DNA of 58,868 nt, from positions 1 to 58,868 of the forward strand of contig JABDHK010000031.1 of NCBI GenBank assembly GCA_012972835.1, given 5' to 3'. The notes under the pieces were generated by a model that was not told where the DNA came from, did not search any database, and worked only from the letters and a program-made list of their open reading frames with translations. A program made the translations under genes and the position numbers. Positions 1-10,053 of the stretch are shown piece by piece (the stretch's first letter is position 1; every line of letters begins with the position of its first letter). This DNA is from Chlorobiaceae bacterium. Lineage in GTDB: Bacteria > Bacteroidota > Chlorobiia > Chlorobiales > Chlorobiaceae.

Positions 1-165
1 CAAACAGGGAACAATTACGGAACAAGTCATGGAACAAGTCATGGAACAAACAGGGAACAATTACGGAACAAGTCATGGAACAAGTCATGGAACAAACAGG
101 GAACAATTACGGAACAAGTCATGGAACAAGTCATGGAACAAGTCATGGAACAAGTCATGGAACAA
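1..165. repeat. Tandem repeat array, 46-bp unit built from 12-bp subunits
   Basis: A 46-bp unit begins at 1, 47 and 93. Each contains CAAACAGGGAACAATTAC followed by copies of the 12-mer GGAACAAGTCAT. The third unit carries four consecutive 12-mers (111-158) and a partial fifth. The core GGAACAA recurs less regularly to about 254. Because 46 is not a multiple of three and three frames stay open with low-complexity peptides, this is non-coding repeat DNA rather than a gene. The array runs off the left edge, so its full length is unknown. Confidence 0.9.
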
Positions 166-291
166 ATTCAGTACGAATCGCGGAACAAAAACGGAACAAG
201 GTGAAAAAACAAATATCACTATTCTTTGTTGTCCCGCGGAACAACTGTGGAACAAAAAGTAGCGAATTAATAACGAAAGACGAAATATAAA

Positions 292-318
292 GAAAATGGA
301 AAAGCTGCAAGATGCAGC
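292..318 (-). terminator. Probable rho-independent terminator of the haemagglutinin-like gene
   Basis: On the minus strand a 6-bp stem GCTGCA / TGCAGC (304-309 and 313-318, 3-nt loop) is followed by a T-rich tract, TTTTCCATTTTC. It lies about 20 nt past the stop codon at 339. The stem is short, so strength is uncertain, but its position suggests that the gene's abrupt end is the natural transcript end. Confidence 0.5.
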
Positions 319-338
319 ATTGGCGCAGGTTTAATAGC

Positions 339-3300
339 TTAATGTATTTCTCTATTTTTGGCGCTGTAACCGTTGCCCCAAGTGACAGCTCCAACATCAG
401 CGACGCTACCGTTATCCCAATATCCTGAGCTTGCGACATAGTTGCCATTGGTGAGCGCAGTGACATTCGTGCCAATACTATCATTGGCTGTGGAACCGAT
501 CAGGCTGTTATCCGCCGATACTGCACCCACCAACCGGGTGCCACCTTTTTCGCCGTTACCCCAGCTCACCGAGCCTGCGCCATTGTTCCAGTTTGGAGAG
601 GCAACGACATAGTGGCCATTGGTCAATGCTATGACATTTGTTCCTACACCGTCACTGGCGCTTGAACCGGTCAAACTGTTGTCGGTGGATATTGGGCCCA
701 CCAATCGGGTGCCACCTGTTTCGCCGTCACCCCAGATCACCGCACCTGCGACGTTGTTCCAGTTTGGGAGGGCAACGACATAGTGCCCATTGGTTAGAGC
801 TGTTACTGAAGAGCCAATACCATCATTGGGAAGAGAACCAGTCAGACTGTTTGCGGGGCTTATAACCCCGACACTCCCCTTGAGTCCGTCGCCCCAGCTG
901 ATCGCTCCAGCATCGACAACAATGCCGTTATCCCAATATTTTGAACAAACCACATAGTTGCCATTTGCCAGAGCTTTGACGTTATTTGAAGCTGCCTCAT
1001 CACCTCCTGCGTAGTCATATTTGGAAGAACCAACCAGACTGTTTGCAGCACTGACAGCCCCGACGGTGCCTCCAACCCCGCTGCACCAGGTAACCGCACC
1101 CGCATTGGTGACTGTGCCATTGTCCCATAAAGCTGATGAAACAACATAGTTGCCGTTATTCAGCACTGTAATGGCTCCTGTCCCCCATCCCACCTGATTA
1201 CCTGTTTTAGAACCAACAAGACTGTTTTCCGCACTTACAGCTCCAACCGTGCCGCCCATCCCGTCACACCACGTGACAGCTCCAGCATTGATGGCTTTAC
1301 CATTGTCCCAATATCCGGAGTTGACCACAAAGTTGCCGTTCGTCAGGGCCGTAACGTTGTTCGCCCCGGAATCATTTGAACCCACAAAGTCATTCTTCGT
1401 GGAACCAACAAGACTGTTGGCAACCGTGACAATCCCAACCGTGCCAGCAATGCCGCTCCCCCAGGTAACTGCTCCCACATCAGCAAAAGCACCGTTGTCC
1501 CAATATCCTGAGCTAACCACATAGTTGCCATTCGTCAAAGCGGTCACATTAGTACCAATAGCATCATTGGGCGATGAACCAACCAGGCTGTTTACAGCAG
1601 ATATTGTACCTGCCAGTCGATGACCCGCTGTTGAGCCCTCCCCCCATGATGCCGCGCCGAGGCTGTTGTTCCAGTGTGGTGAGCTGACTACATAGTTGCC
1701 GTTGGTGAGCAGTGTTACCTTGGAGCCGATACCGTCATTTGCAAGTGAACCGACAAAGCTGTTTGTCGCTGAGACATTTCCGCTGATACCTGAAATGCCA
1801 TCAATCCAGGTTGCTGCACCAGCATTAGCCTGCCCAGCATTCGACCAGTTCGGTGTTGCTGTGACAGCATTGCTATTGCCAGTCAGGGCATAGAGATTAT
1901 TTCCCACCATATCGTTGGCCGTGGACCCGGTCAGTACAGAAAGCAAGGTGCCATCCGGCCTGTAGAGGCGGACCGCGCCAGCATCAGGAGCAACTCTGTC
2001 ATCTGTAGGGCTGGCAACGATGATATTGCCATTGGAGAGTTCAACTATTTTACCGGAACCATAGAGGTCACCAGCATTGGGGTGGTCATAGGATAATGGA
2101 ATAAGGTAGAAAGTTTGAGCTGCTGGATTTGCGTCAATGGTTATGTTTCTCGGGTCGAGCAGTAGAGATCCGTTTTCACCCTTTGGTGCTGTTGTCAACA
2201 CTTGTCCGTTAAAAGAGAGCAAGTCGTGGCTGGATACCTCAACCTGCCCGCCATCACCGCTTTTGTTTCCCCCTTTAGCCTCGATAGCGCCGGCAAAGGA
2301 GGTTGACTGGTCAGACCAGATCACGACGGTGCCTCCATTGCCATGATCAAGAGCGTTGGCCGTGAGTGTGCTGCTTGAGGTGACAATGGTGGTGGAAGCA
2401 TTGGCAAGATCACCATTTTTACCCTGCCACCCTCCACCGATGCTGATCCTTCCGCCGCCGGTCTGGCCGTCAGCCCTCACTCTTGTACCGGCAAGTATGG
2501 CTTCAGGCGCAGTAATGAGAATCTCTCCTCCATGGTAAGCAGTGCCGCAAGCACTGAACTCGCCGGAGAGGTAGAGCTCTTTACCCGCGGTGATGGAGAT
2601 ATGGCCTCCACTCTCTCCATCGGCTCTCATCTGACTGGTCGCGGTCTGCTCAATGCTTCCGGCAGCATTAATGAGAATATTGCCTTCCGTTGTATATCCG
2701 CCGGTGTTCCATGAGCCAGCATCGACAAGGTTATTAACCTGGACATTGATTTCGGGAGCACTGAGCTTGCCAGTGTTGATTATCGTGCCGGCAGCGGTTG
2801 CCTCTATCCTGTTTTCTGCCTCGATAGCTCCACTGTTGATAATAGTGCCAGCTTCGATCATGATGTTGCCGTTGTGCTCGGTGATGGAGCCGGCACGTAT
2901 TTTTCCGCTGTTGTTGACCACTGTGGCAAGCAGTGCATCGGCTGCTGATGCGCTCATCACGACGGTACCGCCATCGGCTTCAATGAGCCCGCTGTTCTTT
3001 ATCTGGGCGTTATAAGCCGCCCGGTCAACCTTGATTGTGACAAGATTGCAAGAGTCGAAGCCGATGGTGATTCCCTCACCGGCAGCTATTGCGGCTGACC
3101 CTCTGGATGTTACTATGCTCCCACTGTTTTCAACGTTGCTGCCGAGAAGAGCTGTAAATCCAGCCTTCACGGTACCCTGGTTAATCACTGAACCGGAAAG
3201 AGCATCCTTGAAAAAGGTGTACCTCTCTGAAAGAAAATCCTTGTCCTTGATTGCAAGAGTGGAGGCAACCAGTCCACCAACGTTGACGCTGGATTCCGGG

Positions 3301-3671
3301 GAAAAAAACACACCGCCGGAATTCACAAGAAAAATCTGGCCATTGGCGGTGAGCGAACCAAAGATCTGTGAAGGATTATTGCCCAGAACGCGGTTAAGCA
3401 GTGTTGAGTGGCTGGTTGGTTGGGTGATGTTGACAGATTCACCTCTATTGATGTCAAAGGAGTTCCAGTTGATGATGGCTCGGTTGCTCTCCTGACCGAT
3501 ATGCATGGTGGTTGCCGATGATGTGTTGATGGTTGCCTGCCCGGCAGCTATCTGGCCCTTGAGCGGCAAGGCAAGAGAGTTACTGCCCGGAAGCAATGAG
3601 CAGGTTACAACGGCAGCGCACATCGAGCTCTGTATAGCTTTGTTCCAAAAAAGACGATAGGCGGTTTTCAT
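339..3671 (-). CDS. Filamentous-haemagglutinin-type exoprotein (TpsA-like) with C-terminal repeats
   Basis: A 1110-residue secreted protein, probably exported by two-partner secretion. The first ~35 residues form a long signal peptide with an extended basic/aromatic n-region. Residues ~36-250 match the TPS/haemagglutination-activity domain, including FFSPESSVNVGGLVAST, which corresponds to the NPNG...NVGG landmark of the family. The middle is a beta-helix-like stretch rich in Asn-Ser-Gly. From ~residue 510 on there are about ten repeats of 50-60 residues with the pattern NGNYVVSS-WDNG-GAVTW-G-NSLVGS. The last repeat stops after GAVTWGNG, with a short unrelated tail, so the protein ends mid-repeat. 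No TpsB outer-membrane transporter gene is in the window. Adhesion or cell-cell contact is the likely role (inference from the family). Confidence 0.85.
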   Translation of the reverse strand: MKTAYRLFWNKAIQSSMCAAVVTCSLLPGSNSLALPLKGQIAAGQATINTSSATTMHIGQESNRAIINWNSFDINRGESVNITQPTSHSTLLNRVLGNNPSQIFGSLTANGQIFLVNSGGVFFSPESSVNVGGLVASTLAIKDKDFLSERYTFFKDALSGSVINQGTVKAGFTALLGSNVENSGSIVTSRGSAAIAAGEGITIGFDSCNLVTIKVDRAAYNAQIKNSGLIEADGGTVVMSASAADALLATVVNNSGKIRAGSITEHNGNIMIEAGTIINSGAIEAENRIEATAAGTIINTGKLSAPEINVQVNNLVDAGSWNTGGYTTEGNILINAAGSIEQTATSQMRADGESGGHISITAGKELYLSGEFSACGTAYHGGEILITAPEAILAGTRVRADGQTGGGRISIGGGWQGKNGDLANASTTIVTSSSTLTANALDHGNGGTVVIWSDQSTSFAGAIEAKGGNKSGDGGQVEVSSHDLLSFNGQVLTTAPKGENGSLLLDPRNITIDANPAAQTFYLIPLSYDHPNAGDLYGSGKIVELSNGNIIVASPTDDRVAPDAGAVRLYRPDGTLLSVLTGSTANDMVGNNLYALTGNSNAVTATPNWSNAGQANAGAATWIDGISGISGNVSATNSFVGSLANDGIGSKVTLLTNGNYVVSSPHWNNSLGAASWGEGSTAGHRLAGTISAVNSLVGSSPNDAIGTNVTALTNGNYVVSSGYWDNGAFADVGAVTWGSGIAGTVGIVTVANSLVGSTKNDFVGSNDSGANNVTALTNGNFVVNSGYWDNGKAINAGAVTWCDGMGGTVGAVSAENSLVGSKTGNQVGWGTGAITVLNNGNYVVSSALWDNGTVTNAGAVTWCSGVGGTVGAVSAANSLVGSSKYDYAGGDEAASNNVKALANGNYVVCSKYWDNGIVVDAGAISWGDGLKGSVGVISPANSLTGSLPNDGIGSSVTALTNGHYVVALPNWNNVAGAVIWGDGETGGTRLVGPISTDNSLTGSSASDGVGTNVIALTNGHYVVASPNWNNGAGSVSWGNGEKGGTRLVGAVSADNSLIGSTANDSIGTNVTALTNGNYVASSGYWDNGSVADVGAVTWGNGYSAKNREIH

Positions 3672-3756
3672 GAGATCAAAAAAATAAAAGTTATCAAGTT
3701 ACCAGTAGAATGTCGTAACGTATATACTTTTTTAATACTCTTTATGTTGCCTGTTA

Positions 3757-3798
3757 TTTACACAATATTTTTGCAACCGCAAAATATTGTGGTGTAAA
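3757..3798. promoter_or_regulatory. Large inverted repeat upstream of the haemagglutinin-like gene
   Basis: The arms 3757-3774 (TTTACACAATATTTTTGC) and 3779-3798 are inverted copies apart from one 3-base and one 1-base indel, around the centre AACC. The element lies 86-127 bp upstream of the start at 3671. A TATAAT-like hexamer on the minus strand lies just beyond it (about 3804-3809), so the palindrome could be an operator or a stem-loop in the 5' leader. It has no T-tract on the gene-proximal side and does not look like a terminator. Confidence 0.45.
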
Positions 3799-3893
3799 AA
3801 TTATATAATAGTAACGCAAAAAATTAATATAAAGCCTTCCACTCCATGAGGTGAGGCATGGTGGGAAAAGAGTGGGGGAGTACTGGTATGGGG

Positions 3894-3945
3894 GAGCCTT
3901 CTTTTAGAATACCCAGAATATGGTTACACCCGGCAAAGAAGGCTC
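3894..3945 (-). terminator. Inverted repeat after aroC, possible terminator
   Basis: An 11-bp perfect inverted repeat GAGCCTTCTTT / AAAGAAGGCTC (3894-3904 and 3935-3945) with a 30-nt loop starts 11 nt downstream of the aroC stop. It lacks a T-tract, so termination is only a possibility. Confidence 0.3.
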
Positions 3946-3955
3946 TTCAGCGGTT

Positions 3956-5149
3956 TCAGGAGCGAAAGGTGTTGCGAATGGTTTTCCGGTAAAGCTCAAG
4001 CCGTTCAAGAATTTCATCAACATGATCGCCACCGAGCTTTTCAAGCAGTGCATTGGCAATAACCGGGGCGACGACAGCTTCGGCAACAACCCCTGCTGCC
4101 GGGACTGCACAGGTATCACTACGTTCAAAGCGAGAAAGGGTTGGCTGCAGGGTTGCAAGGTCAAACGATTGCAGCGGAGTAACCAGTGAAGAGATCGGTT
4201 TCATCGCTGCCCGCAGGTGAATAACCTGTCCGCTCGACATGCTTCCTTCGAGACCACCGGCCCGGTTGGTTTTTCTGGCAGCGCCATGCTCCGGAGTGAG
4301 GTAAAATTCATCGTGAACCTCTGAACCGGGTTTTCCTGCATTGGCGAATGCACTCCCTATTTCAACTCCCTTGATAGCCTGAATTGAGATAATTGCCGCT
4401 GCGAGTGCCGCATCAAGACGCCTGTCGTGCTGAACATAGCTGCCGATGCCAAGCGGTACTCCTGTGATAAAAATTTCAATGATTCCACCAAGCGTGTCAC
4501 CCTGTTCTTTGGCGGAATCAATGGCGCCGAGAGCTGCGGCTCCAGTGGATTTTGCAAGCATTCGTACCGGTGAGAGGTCGGCCTGCCGTGAAACCGCTTC
4601 AGCCCCTTCATTGAGAAGATCTGCAAGTTGCTGGTCGGGAGATGGTTCAGCCGCCGCTCCGATAGCTGAGATGTAGCTGCCGATTTCTATGCCAAGAGCC
4701 TTGAGAAACATTTTTGAAAGTGCTCCAGCCGCCACCCGTGCCGCAGTCTCTCTTGCCGAAGAACGTTCAATGACTGGACGAATATCGTTAAAACCGTATT
4801 TGATCCGTCCAGCAAGGTCAGCATGCCCGGGCCGTGGAATTGAAATTTTATCTATTACCGCATCGGGCTTGTCAAACTGGGCCATGGTGGTTGTCCAGTT
4901 TGCCCAGTCACGGTTTTTAATAACCAGCGCAATTGGCGAGCCAATGGTTTTTCCAAAGCGTATGCCTGAAAGCACCTCTGCCTGGTCAGTTTCTATTTTC
5001 ATACGTCCACCCCTTCCGTGTCCCTGCTGGCGGCGGGCTAACTGGGCGTTGATACCCTCAAGGGTTACGGTGACCCCAGCCGGCATACCTTCCACGATGG
5101 CTGAAAGGGCTGGCCCATGGGACTCTCCTGCTGTAAAATATCGTATCAT
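3956..5149 (-). CDS. aroC: Chorismate synthase
   Basis: Converts 5-enolpyruvylshikimate-3-phosphate to chorismate, the last step of the shikimate pathway, using reduced FMN. The 397-residue length is normal for the long bacterial form. The N terminus MIRYFTAGESHGPAL carries the first family signature (GESHG). The RRQQGHGRGGRM segment near residue 40 and the RPGHADLAGRIKYG and RSSARETAARVAAGA segments are hallmark FMN/substrate-binding regions. The gene lies just downstream of the hemB terminator, so it probably has its own promoter in the 85-bp gap. The start is the first ATG, directly before the family N terminus. Confidence 0.97.
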   Translation of the reverse strand: MIRYFTAGESHGPALSAIVEGMPAGVTVTLEGINAQLARRQQGHGRGGRMKIETDQAEVLSGIRFGKTIGSPIALVIKNRDWANWTTTMAQFDKPDAVIDKISIPRPGHADLAGRIKYGFNDIRPVIERSSARETAARVAAGALSKMFLKALGIEIGSYISAIGAAAEPSPDQQLADLLNEGAEAVSRQADLSPVRMLAKSTGAAALGAIDSAKEQGDTLGGIIEIFITGVPLGIGSYVQHDRRLDAALAAAIISIQAIKGVEIGSAFANAGKPGSEVHDEFYLTPEHGAARKTNRAGGLEGSMSSGQVIHLRAAMKPISSLVTPLQSFDLATLQPTLSRFERSDTCAVPAAGVVAEAVVAPVIANALLEKLGGDHVDEILERLELYRKTIRNTFRS

Positions 5150-5165
5150 GACTGTAAGAGTTTGA

Positions 5166-5206
5166 AAAGTAAAAAGCCCGACTGTGCTTTAAATGTACAG
5201 CCGGGC
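5166..5206 (-). terminator. Rho-independent terminator of hemB
   Basis: In the minus-strand transcript a 10-bp stem GCCCGGCTGT / ACAGTCGGGC (one G-T wobble; 5197-5206 and 5176-5185), with an 11-nt loop, is followed by TTTTTACTTTTC. It lies 28 nt past the hemB stop, between hemB and aroC. This is one of the clearest terminators in the window. Confidence 0.88.
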
Positions 5207-5234
5207 AAAGGTGTTACTGTTTTGTCAACGAGGC

Positions 5235-6242
<1,008 letters not shown>

Positions 6243-6326
6243 TTAAAAAGCCAAAAATACGAAAATCCATGAACATCGCGAAGAAATGAGAACTTCTGAA
6301 CAGAAAAACTACCAGAGTTAACCCTC

Positions 6327-7484
6327 TTATAATAAATAACTCATCATAATACCGGCAGCAACAGCTGAACCGATCAACCCGGCCACATTCGGAGCCATGG
6401 CGTGCATGATCAGGTGATTGTCGGGATCAGCTTTCAGTCCTTCCATCTGGACAACCAGTGCACTGTCGGGCGCCGCCGAGACACCTGCAGCACCGATAAG
6501 CGGATTGATCTTGTTTTCTGCTGAAAGAAAGATATTCATGATCTTGGCAAAAAGCACCCCGCCTGCAGTAGATATCATAAAGGCCGTCGCACCGAGCACA
6601 AAAATCAGCATGGATTCTCGTGTAAGAAAGGTGGTTGCCTGGGTTGAAGCGCCGATGGTGACACCCAGAATGATGGTGACAATGTCAATTATCGTATTTT
6701 TAGCGGTATCGGCAAGTCGCTTGGTCACCATTGACTCTTTAAGCAGATTCCCTAAAAACAGCATGCCAAGAAGCGGCAGAGAGCCAGGAGCAATAAAACC
6801 AGTGAGAAGAAGAGCGAGAACAGGGAAGCGTATTTTTTCAACTTTACTTACTGAACGCGGTGGTCTCATTTTTATTCTTCGCTCTTTTTTGGTGGTCAAC
6901 AGGCGCATAATTGGCGGCTGTATGACTGGCAGAAGAGCCATGTAGGAGTAAGCTGCAATAGCAATTGCCCCAATGAGATGCGGTGCAAGCTTCGAGGAGA
7001 GAAAGATTGCCGTTGGACCGTCAGCACCCCCTATAATACCGATTGATGCCGCTTCGGGATTGGTGAAGCCCAGAGAGATGGCACCGAGATAGGTTAAAAA
7101 AATTCCAAGCTGTGCAGCGGCACCAAGCAGCATAAGCTTTGGGTTTGAGATCAGTGTTGAAAAATCTGTCATGGCACCGATTCCAAGAAAAATCAACGGC
7201 GGAAAAATTCCTTTGAGCACACCCATGTAGAGATAATTCATCACACTCCCATCCTCATAGATCCCAAGGTGCAGTCCGGCATGCTCTACAAATGGTATGT
7301 TACCGATCAGGATCCCGAATCCTATGGGTACGAGAAGCAGCGGTTTATACTCATTTCGAATAGCAAAGTAGATGACGGTCATTCCAATGAGGATCATCAG
7401 AAGGTGACCTGGTGTTGCATTGGCAAAACCGGAATTCTCGAAAAACCGTACAATTCCTTCCATAGTGATATTATTCAATTTCAA
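6327..7484 (-). CDS. mmdB: Sodium-translocating decarboxylase, beta subunit (MmdB/OadB family)
   Basis: The integral membrane subunit that decarboxylates carboxybiotin and exports Na+. The 385-residue sequence has about ten hydrophobic segments and the conserved IIGGADGPTAIF segment with its intramembrane Asp, plus the C-terminal GAAGVSAAPDSA region. The likely start is TTG at 7484: it is preceded by AGGGAG at good spacing and overlaps the end of the biotin-carrier gene by 14 nt. ATG at residue 8 has no Shine-Dalgarno sequence. This is the last gene of the mmdA-D-C-B operon. Whether the substrate is methylmalonyl-CoA, oxaloacetate or glutaconyl-CoA is not decided by this subunit. Confidence 0.9.
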   Translation of the reverse strand: MKLNNITMEGIVRFFENSGFANATPGHLLMILIGMTVIYFAIRNEYKPLLLVPIGFGILIGNIPFVEHAGLHLGIYEDGSVMNYLYMGVLKGIFPPLIFLGIGAMTDFSTLISNPKLMLLGAAAQLGIFLTYLGAISLGFTNPEAASIGIIGGADGPTAIFLSSKLAPHLIGAIAIAAYSYMALLPVIQPPIMRLLTTKKERRIKMRPPRSVSKVEKIRFPVLALLLTGFIAPGSLPLLGMLFLGNLLKESMVTKRLADTAKNTIIDIVTIILGVTIGASTQATTFLTRESMLIFVLGATAFMISTAGGVLFAKIMNIFLSAENKINPLIGAAGVSAAPDSALVVQMEGLKADPDNHLIMHAMAPNVAGLIGSAVAAGIMMSYLL

Positions 7485-7887
7485 TCAGTATATCTCCCTG
7501 CATAACAGTATCGCCTACGGCAACTCTTACTGTTTTAACCGTGCCGATTTTTTCAGCAAAAACATTGTTTTCCATTTTCATGGCTTCAAGAACAAGAACC
7601 GGCTGATCCAGTTTTATCTGCATACCAGGATGCACGTTAAGCGCAATAATAGTACCGGGAAGCGGAGCCTTGATTATACTCAGACCAGGGGTATTGAGTA
7701 CAGGTGCCTTTGGTGGCGTTGGAGGGGTATAGCGGACAAGTTTTGGTGTTTGAGGTGTTTTTAGCTCCCGGCCAAGTTCAACAAGGTAGGATGTACCATT
7801 TACCTCAACTTCAGCAATGTTCTCCTCGAAGGATTTGATTTCAACGCTGTACTTGTTTCCGCTTATCGTGAATTTATATCGCCTCAT
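7471..7887 (-). CDS. mmdC: Biotin carboxyl carrier subunit of the decarboxylase
   Basis: A 138-residue carrier protein. The C-terminal ~70 residues form a biotinyl domain with VLEAMKMEN around the biotinylated lysine and a preceding IKAPLPGTI strand. A Pro-rich linker (TPKLVRYTPPTPPKAPV) joins it to an N-terminal beta domain, as in methylmalonyl-CoA decarboxylase gamma subunits. It overlaps the upstream gene by 4 nt (ATGA) and the downstream mmdB by 14 nt, which indicates translational coupling. It carries CO2 between the carboxyltransferase and the membrane pump. Confidence 0.92.
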   Translation of the reverse strand: MRRYKFTISGNKYSVEIKSFEENIAEVEVNGTSYLVELGRELKTPQTPKLVRYTPPTPPKAPVLNTPGLSIIKAPLPGTIIALNVHPGMQIKLDQPVLVLEAMKMENNVFAEKIGTVKTVRVAVGDTVMQGDILIEIE

Positions 7888-8318
7888 CGTTGAAAACCGT
7901 TAAAATTAATAACATTGTAGATTTTTGAATTCCAGGGTGAATAGGATTTCCCAACTTTTTTTATGGTCAGGATTGCTGTTTCCTGATCATGCAACTCCTC
8001 CAGATAGAGTGAAATTGCTACCGCGATTGCCGCACTGACCTCTCCCGGTACCATTCTGTTGACAAGTGCAGCTTTTTCCGCGCCACCCTCTTTTTGAATT
8101 TTTACCCTCAGGTTGTGAGTAAAAAACTTCGGTACTACAGTGAATACCAGAAAGAGAAGAAAGAGCGAAAGGAAAACAACGCTGTAGCCTATGACGGCAA
8201 GGGTCAGATGTTCCTTCCCGATAGCCGAAAGATCAATCGGTAACAGTTGAGCGACTGTAGTCATTGGCATTGCAGGGTTAAAGTGGCAGAGTAGAGTGTT
8301 TTTTAGGCGGATTGACAT
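7884..8318 (-). CDS. mmdD: Small membrane subunit of the decarboxylase (OadG/MmdD-like)
   Basis: A 144-residue reading frame with one strong transmembrane helix at about residues 39-64, followed by a charged stretch and a C-terminal half containing [16 protein letters not shown]. This matches the delta/gamma anchor subunits that hold the carboxyltransferase to the beta subunit. The ATG at 8318 lies inside mmdA and has no spaced Shine-Dalgarno sequence. Met17 (8270) or Met19, just after the mmdA stop, are better start candidates and would give about 126-128 residues. Its position between the carboxyltransferase and biotin-carrier genes supports the assignment. Confidence 0.78.
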   Translation of the reverse strand: MSIRLKNTLLCHFNPAMPMTTVAQLLPIDLSAIGKEHLTLAVIGYSVVFLSLFLLFLVFTVVPKFFTHNLRVKIQKEGGAEKAALVNRMVPGEVSAAIAVAISLYLEELHDQETAILTIKKVGKSYSPWNSKIYNVINFNGFQR

Positions 8319-9819
8319 CTTTCTTTGTCGAAAGTGTCTGTAAGGCGCGGATTATCCGAAACCGGGTATTGCGCGGTTCTATGATGTCATCAATATAGCC
8401 GTATTTGGCAGCCTCATAGGGGTTGGCAAACTTCTCACGGTAATCGGCTGCATTATCTGCAACAAACTTTGCACGCTCTTCAGGGTTTTCAATTGCGTTA
8501 AGATCGCGATTATACAACACCTCAATAGCACCCATTGACCCCATGACCGCAATTTCTGCCGTAGGCCAGGCATAATTGACATCTCCGCGCAACTGTTTGG
8601 AACTCATGACAATGTAAGCACCACCATAGGCCTTTCGCAGGATAATGGTAATTTTTGGGACGGTTGCCTCTCCATAGGCAAATATCAGTTTGGCACCATT
8701 GGCGATAATACCTTCAAACTCCTGGGCGCTTCCAGGAAGAAATCCCGGAACATCGACAAGGGTAACGATAGGGATGTTGAACGCATCGCAGAATCTGACA
8801 AATCGTGCAGCTTTGCGTGAAGCGTTAATGTCAAGACACCCGGCCAGGTAGTTAGGCTGGTTTGCTACAATGCCAGTCGACATGCCATTAAAGGTGACAA
8901 AACCAACAACGATGTTTCTTGCATATTGACGCTGTACTTCCAGAAACTCCCCATTATCGGCAATCGAATGTATTATATCCTTGACATCGTAAGGAATTGA
9001 TGGCTTTTCAGGGATGATTGAGTTGAGATTTTCATTCAACCGGTCTACCGGATCGCTGCAAAGTGCCACTGGGGGTTCTTCAAGGTTGTTCTGTGGCAGA
9101 TAACTGAGCAGCTTTTTTATCAGAAGTATACCTTCGGCTTCATTCTCGCCGACAAAGTGGGTGACTCCGGATTTTGTAGCATGAACATGTGCGCCTCCAA
9201 GCTCTTCATCAGTAATGGATTCGCCGGTTACGGTCTTGACAACTTTCGGTCCGGTGACAAACATGTAACTGGTTTTTTCAGCCATCACCACAAAGTCAGT
9301 AAGTGCCGGAGAGTAGACTGCACCACCTGCGCACGGGCCAAAAATAGCTGATATCTGTGGAATGACGCCCGATGCCATGATATTGCGCTGAAAAATACTT
9401 GCATAGCCGGAAAGACTTCTGACCCCCTCCTGGATTCTTGCCCCGCCGCTGTCATTGATACCGATCACTGGCGCTCCGACCTTCATCGCCTGATCCATAA
9501 CCTTACAGATTTTAAGTGCATTGGTTTCGGAAAGCGAACCACCCAGCACGGTGAAATCCTGAGAGAAAACATAGACGGTGCGACCATCAATGGTTCCATG
9601 GCCGGTGATTACACCATCGGAAAGATAGAGCTCCTTGTCAAGGCTGAAATCGGTGGTTCGATGTGTGACAAACATGTCGTACTCTTCAAAACTGCCTTCG
9701 TCAAGCAGCATGTCAAGACGTTCGCGCGCAGTAAATTTTCCTTTTTTATGTTGTGCTTCTATGCGTCTTTCTCCACCTCCGAGGCGGGCTTTTTCGCGTT
9801 CCGCAATTAAGCGTTTCAT
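8278..9819 (-). CDS. mmdA: Methylmalonyl-CoA decarboxylase alpha / acyl-CoA carboxyltransferase
   Basis: A 513-residue carboxyltransferase of the crotonase-like family. It starts [16 protein letters not shown] and shows the two acyl-CoA carboxylase halves: the oxyanion-hole segments GGARIQEG and [14 protein letters not shown] in the N half, and VDVPGFLPG with the [11 protein letters not shown] segment in the C half. It transfers carboxylate from an acyl-CoA to the biotin carrier. With the beta, gamma and delta subunits following, it belongs to a Na+-pumping decarboxylase rather than an ATP-dependent carboxylase; no biotin carboxylase gene is nearby. A stop codon lies just upstream in frame, so the start is fixed near 9819. 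Substrate (methylmalonyl-CoA) is inferred from family similarity. Confidence 0.88.
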   Translation of the reverse strand: MKRLIAEREKARLGGGERRIEAQHKKGKFTARERLDMLLDEGSFEEYDMFVTHRTTDFSLDKELYLSDGVITGHGTIDGRTVYVFSQDFTVLGGSLSETNALKICKVMDQAMKVGAPVIGINDSGGARIQEGVRSLSGYASIFQRNIMASGVIPQISAIFGPCAGGAVYSPALTDFVVMAEKTSYMFVTGPKVVKTVTGESITDEELGGAHVHATKSGVTHFVGENEAEGILLIKKLLSYLPQNNLEEPPVALCSDPVDRLNENLNSIIPEKPSIPYDVKDIIHSIADNGEFLEVQRQYARNIVVGFVTFNGMSTGIVANQPNYLAGCLDINASRKAARFVRFCDAFNIPIVTLVDVPGFLPGSAQEFEGIIANGAKLIFAYGEATVPKITIILRKAYGGAYIVMSSKQLRGDVNYAWPTAEIAVMGSMGAIEVLYNRDLNAIENPEERAKFVADNAADYREKFANPYEAAKYGYIDDIIEPRNTRFRIIRALQTLSTKKDVNPPKKHSTLPL

Positions 9820-9961
9820 TGTGTTTTAAGCTATTGATTAACTAACTTACACCGAAGGCTGTATCCTGACAGAAACATCTCTCTTGTAGACTGAGGATAC
9901 CTCTTTTGGTCATTGTGCCGTACATGCCGTCTTGTTCTCTTCCTTTTGAGCTTGAATATTG

Positions 9962-9985
9962 AAAAAAAAAGAGGAATATCCTCTT
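9962..9985. other. Hairpin with adjacent A/T tract between mmdA and hisN-like gene
   Basis: A perfect 7-bp stem AAGAGGA / TCCTCTT with a 3-nt loop (9969-9985) is preceded by nine A residues. Read on the minus strand it looks like a weak terminator, but no minus-strand gene lies upstream of it. It may insulate mmdA from antisense transcription or be chance. Both flanking genes point away from this 234-bp gap, which should hold their promoters. Confidence 0.3.
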
Positions 9986-10053
9986 AGAGCAGCTCATAGG
10001 AGTGAATAATGTTAATTTTTATTTTTTAAGATGTTAAAAAAGAGTGGAAAGTT

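Noticed and set aside
1-262. Possible CRISPR array or coding repeats (WNKS/GTSH peptides)
   Set aside because: There are no unique spacers of even length; the 46-bp unit is not a codon multiple and several frames are open only because the repeat has no stops.
2137-3495. Long plus-strand open frames opposite the haemagglutinin-like gene
   Set aside because: They follow from the biased codon use of the repeat-rich minus-strand gene and have no start signals or domains.
8271-8318. Use of ATG 8318 as the mmdD start
   Set aside because: That start lies inside mmdA with the purine-rich stretch directly touching the ATG; starts just after the mmdA stop fit the operon better, although the longer frame is reported for completeness.
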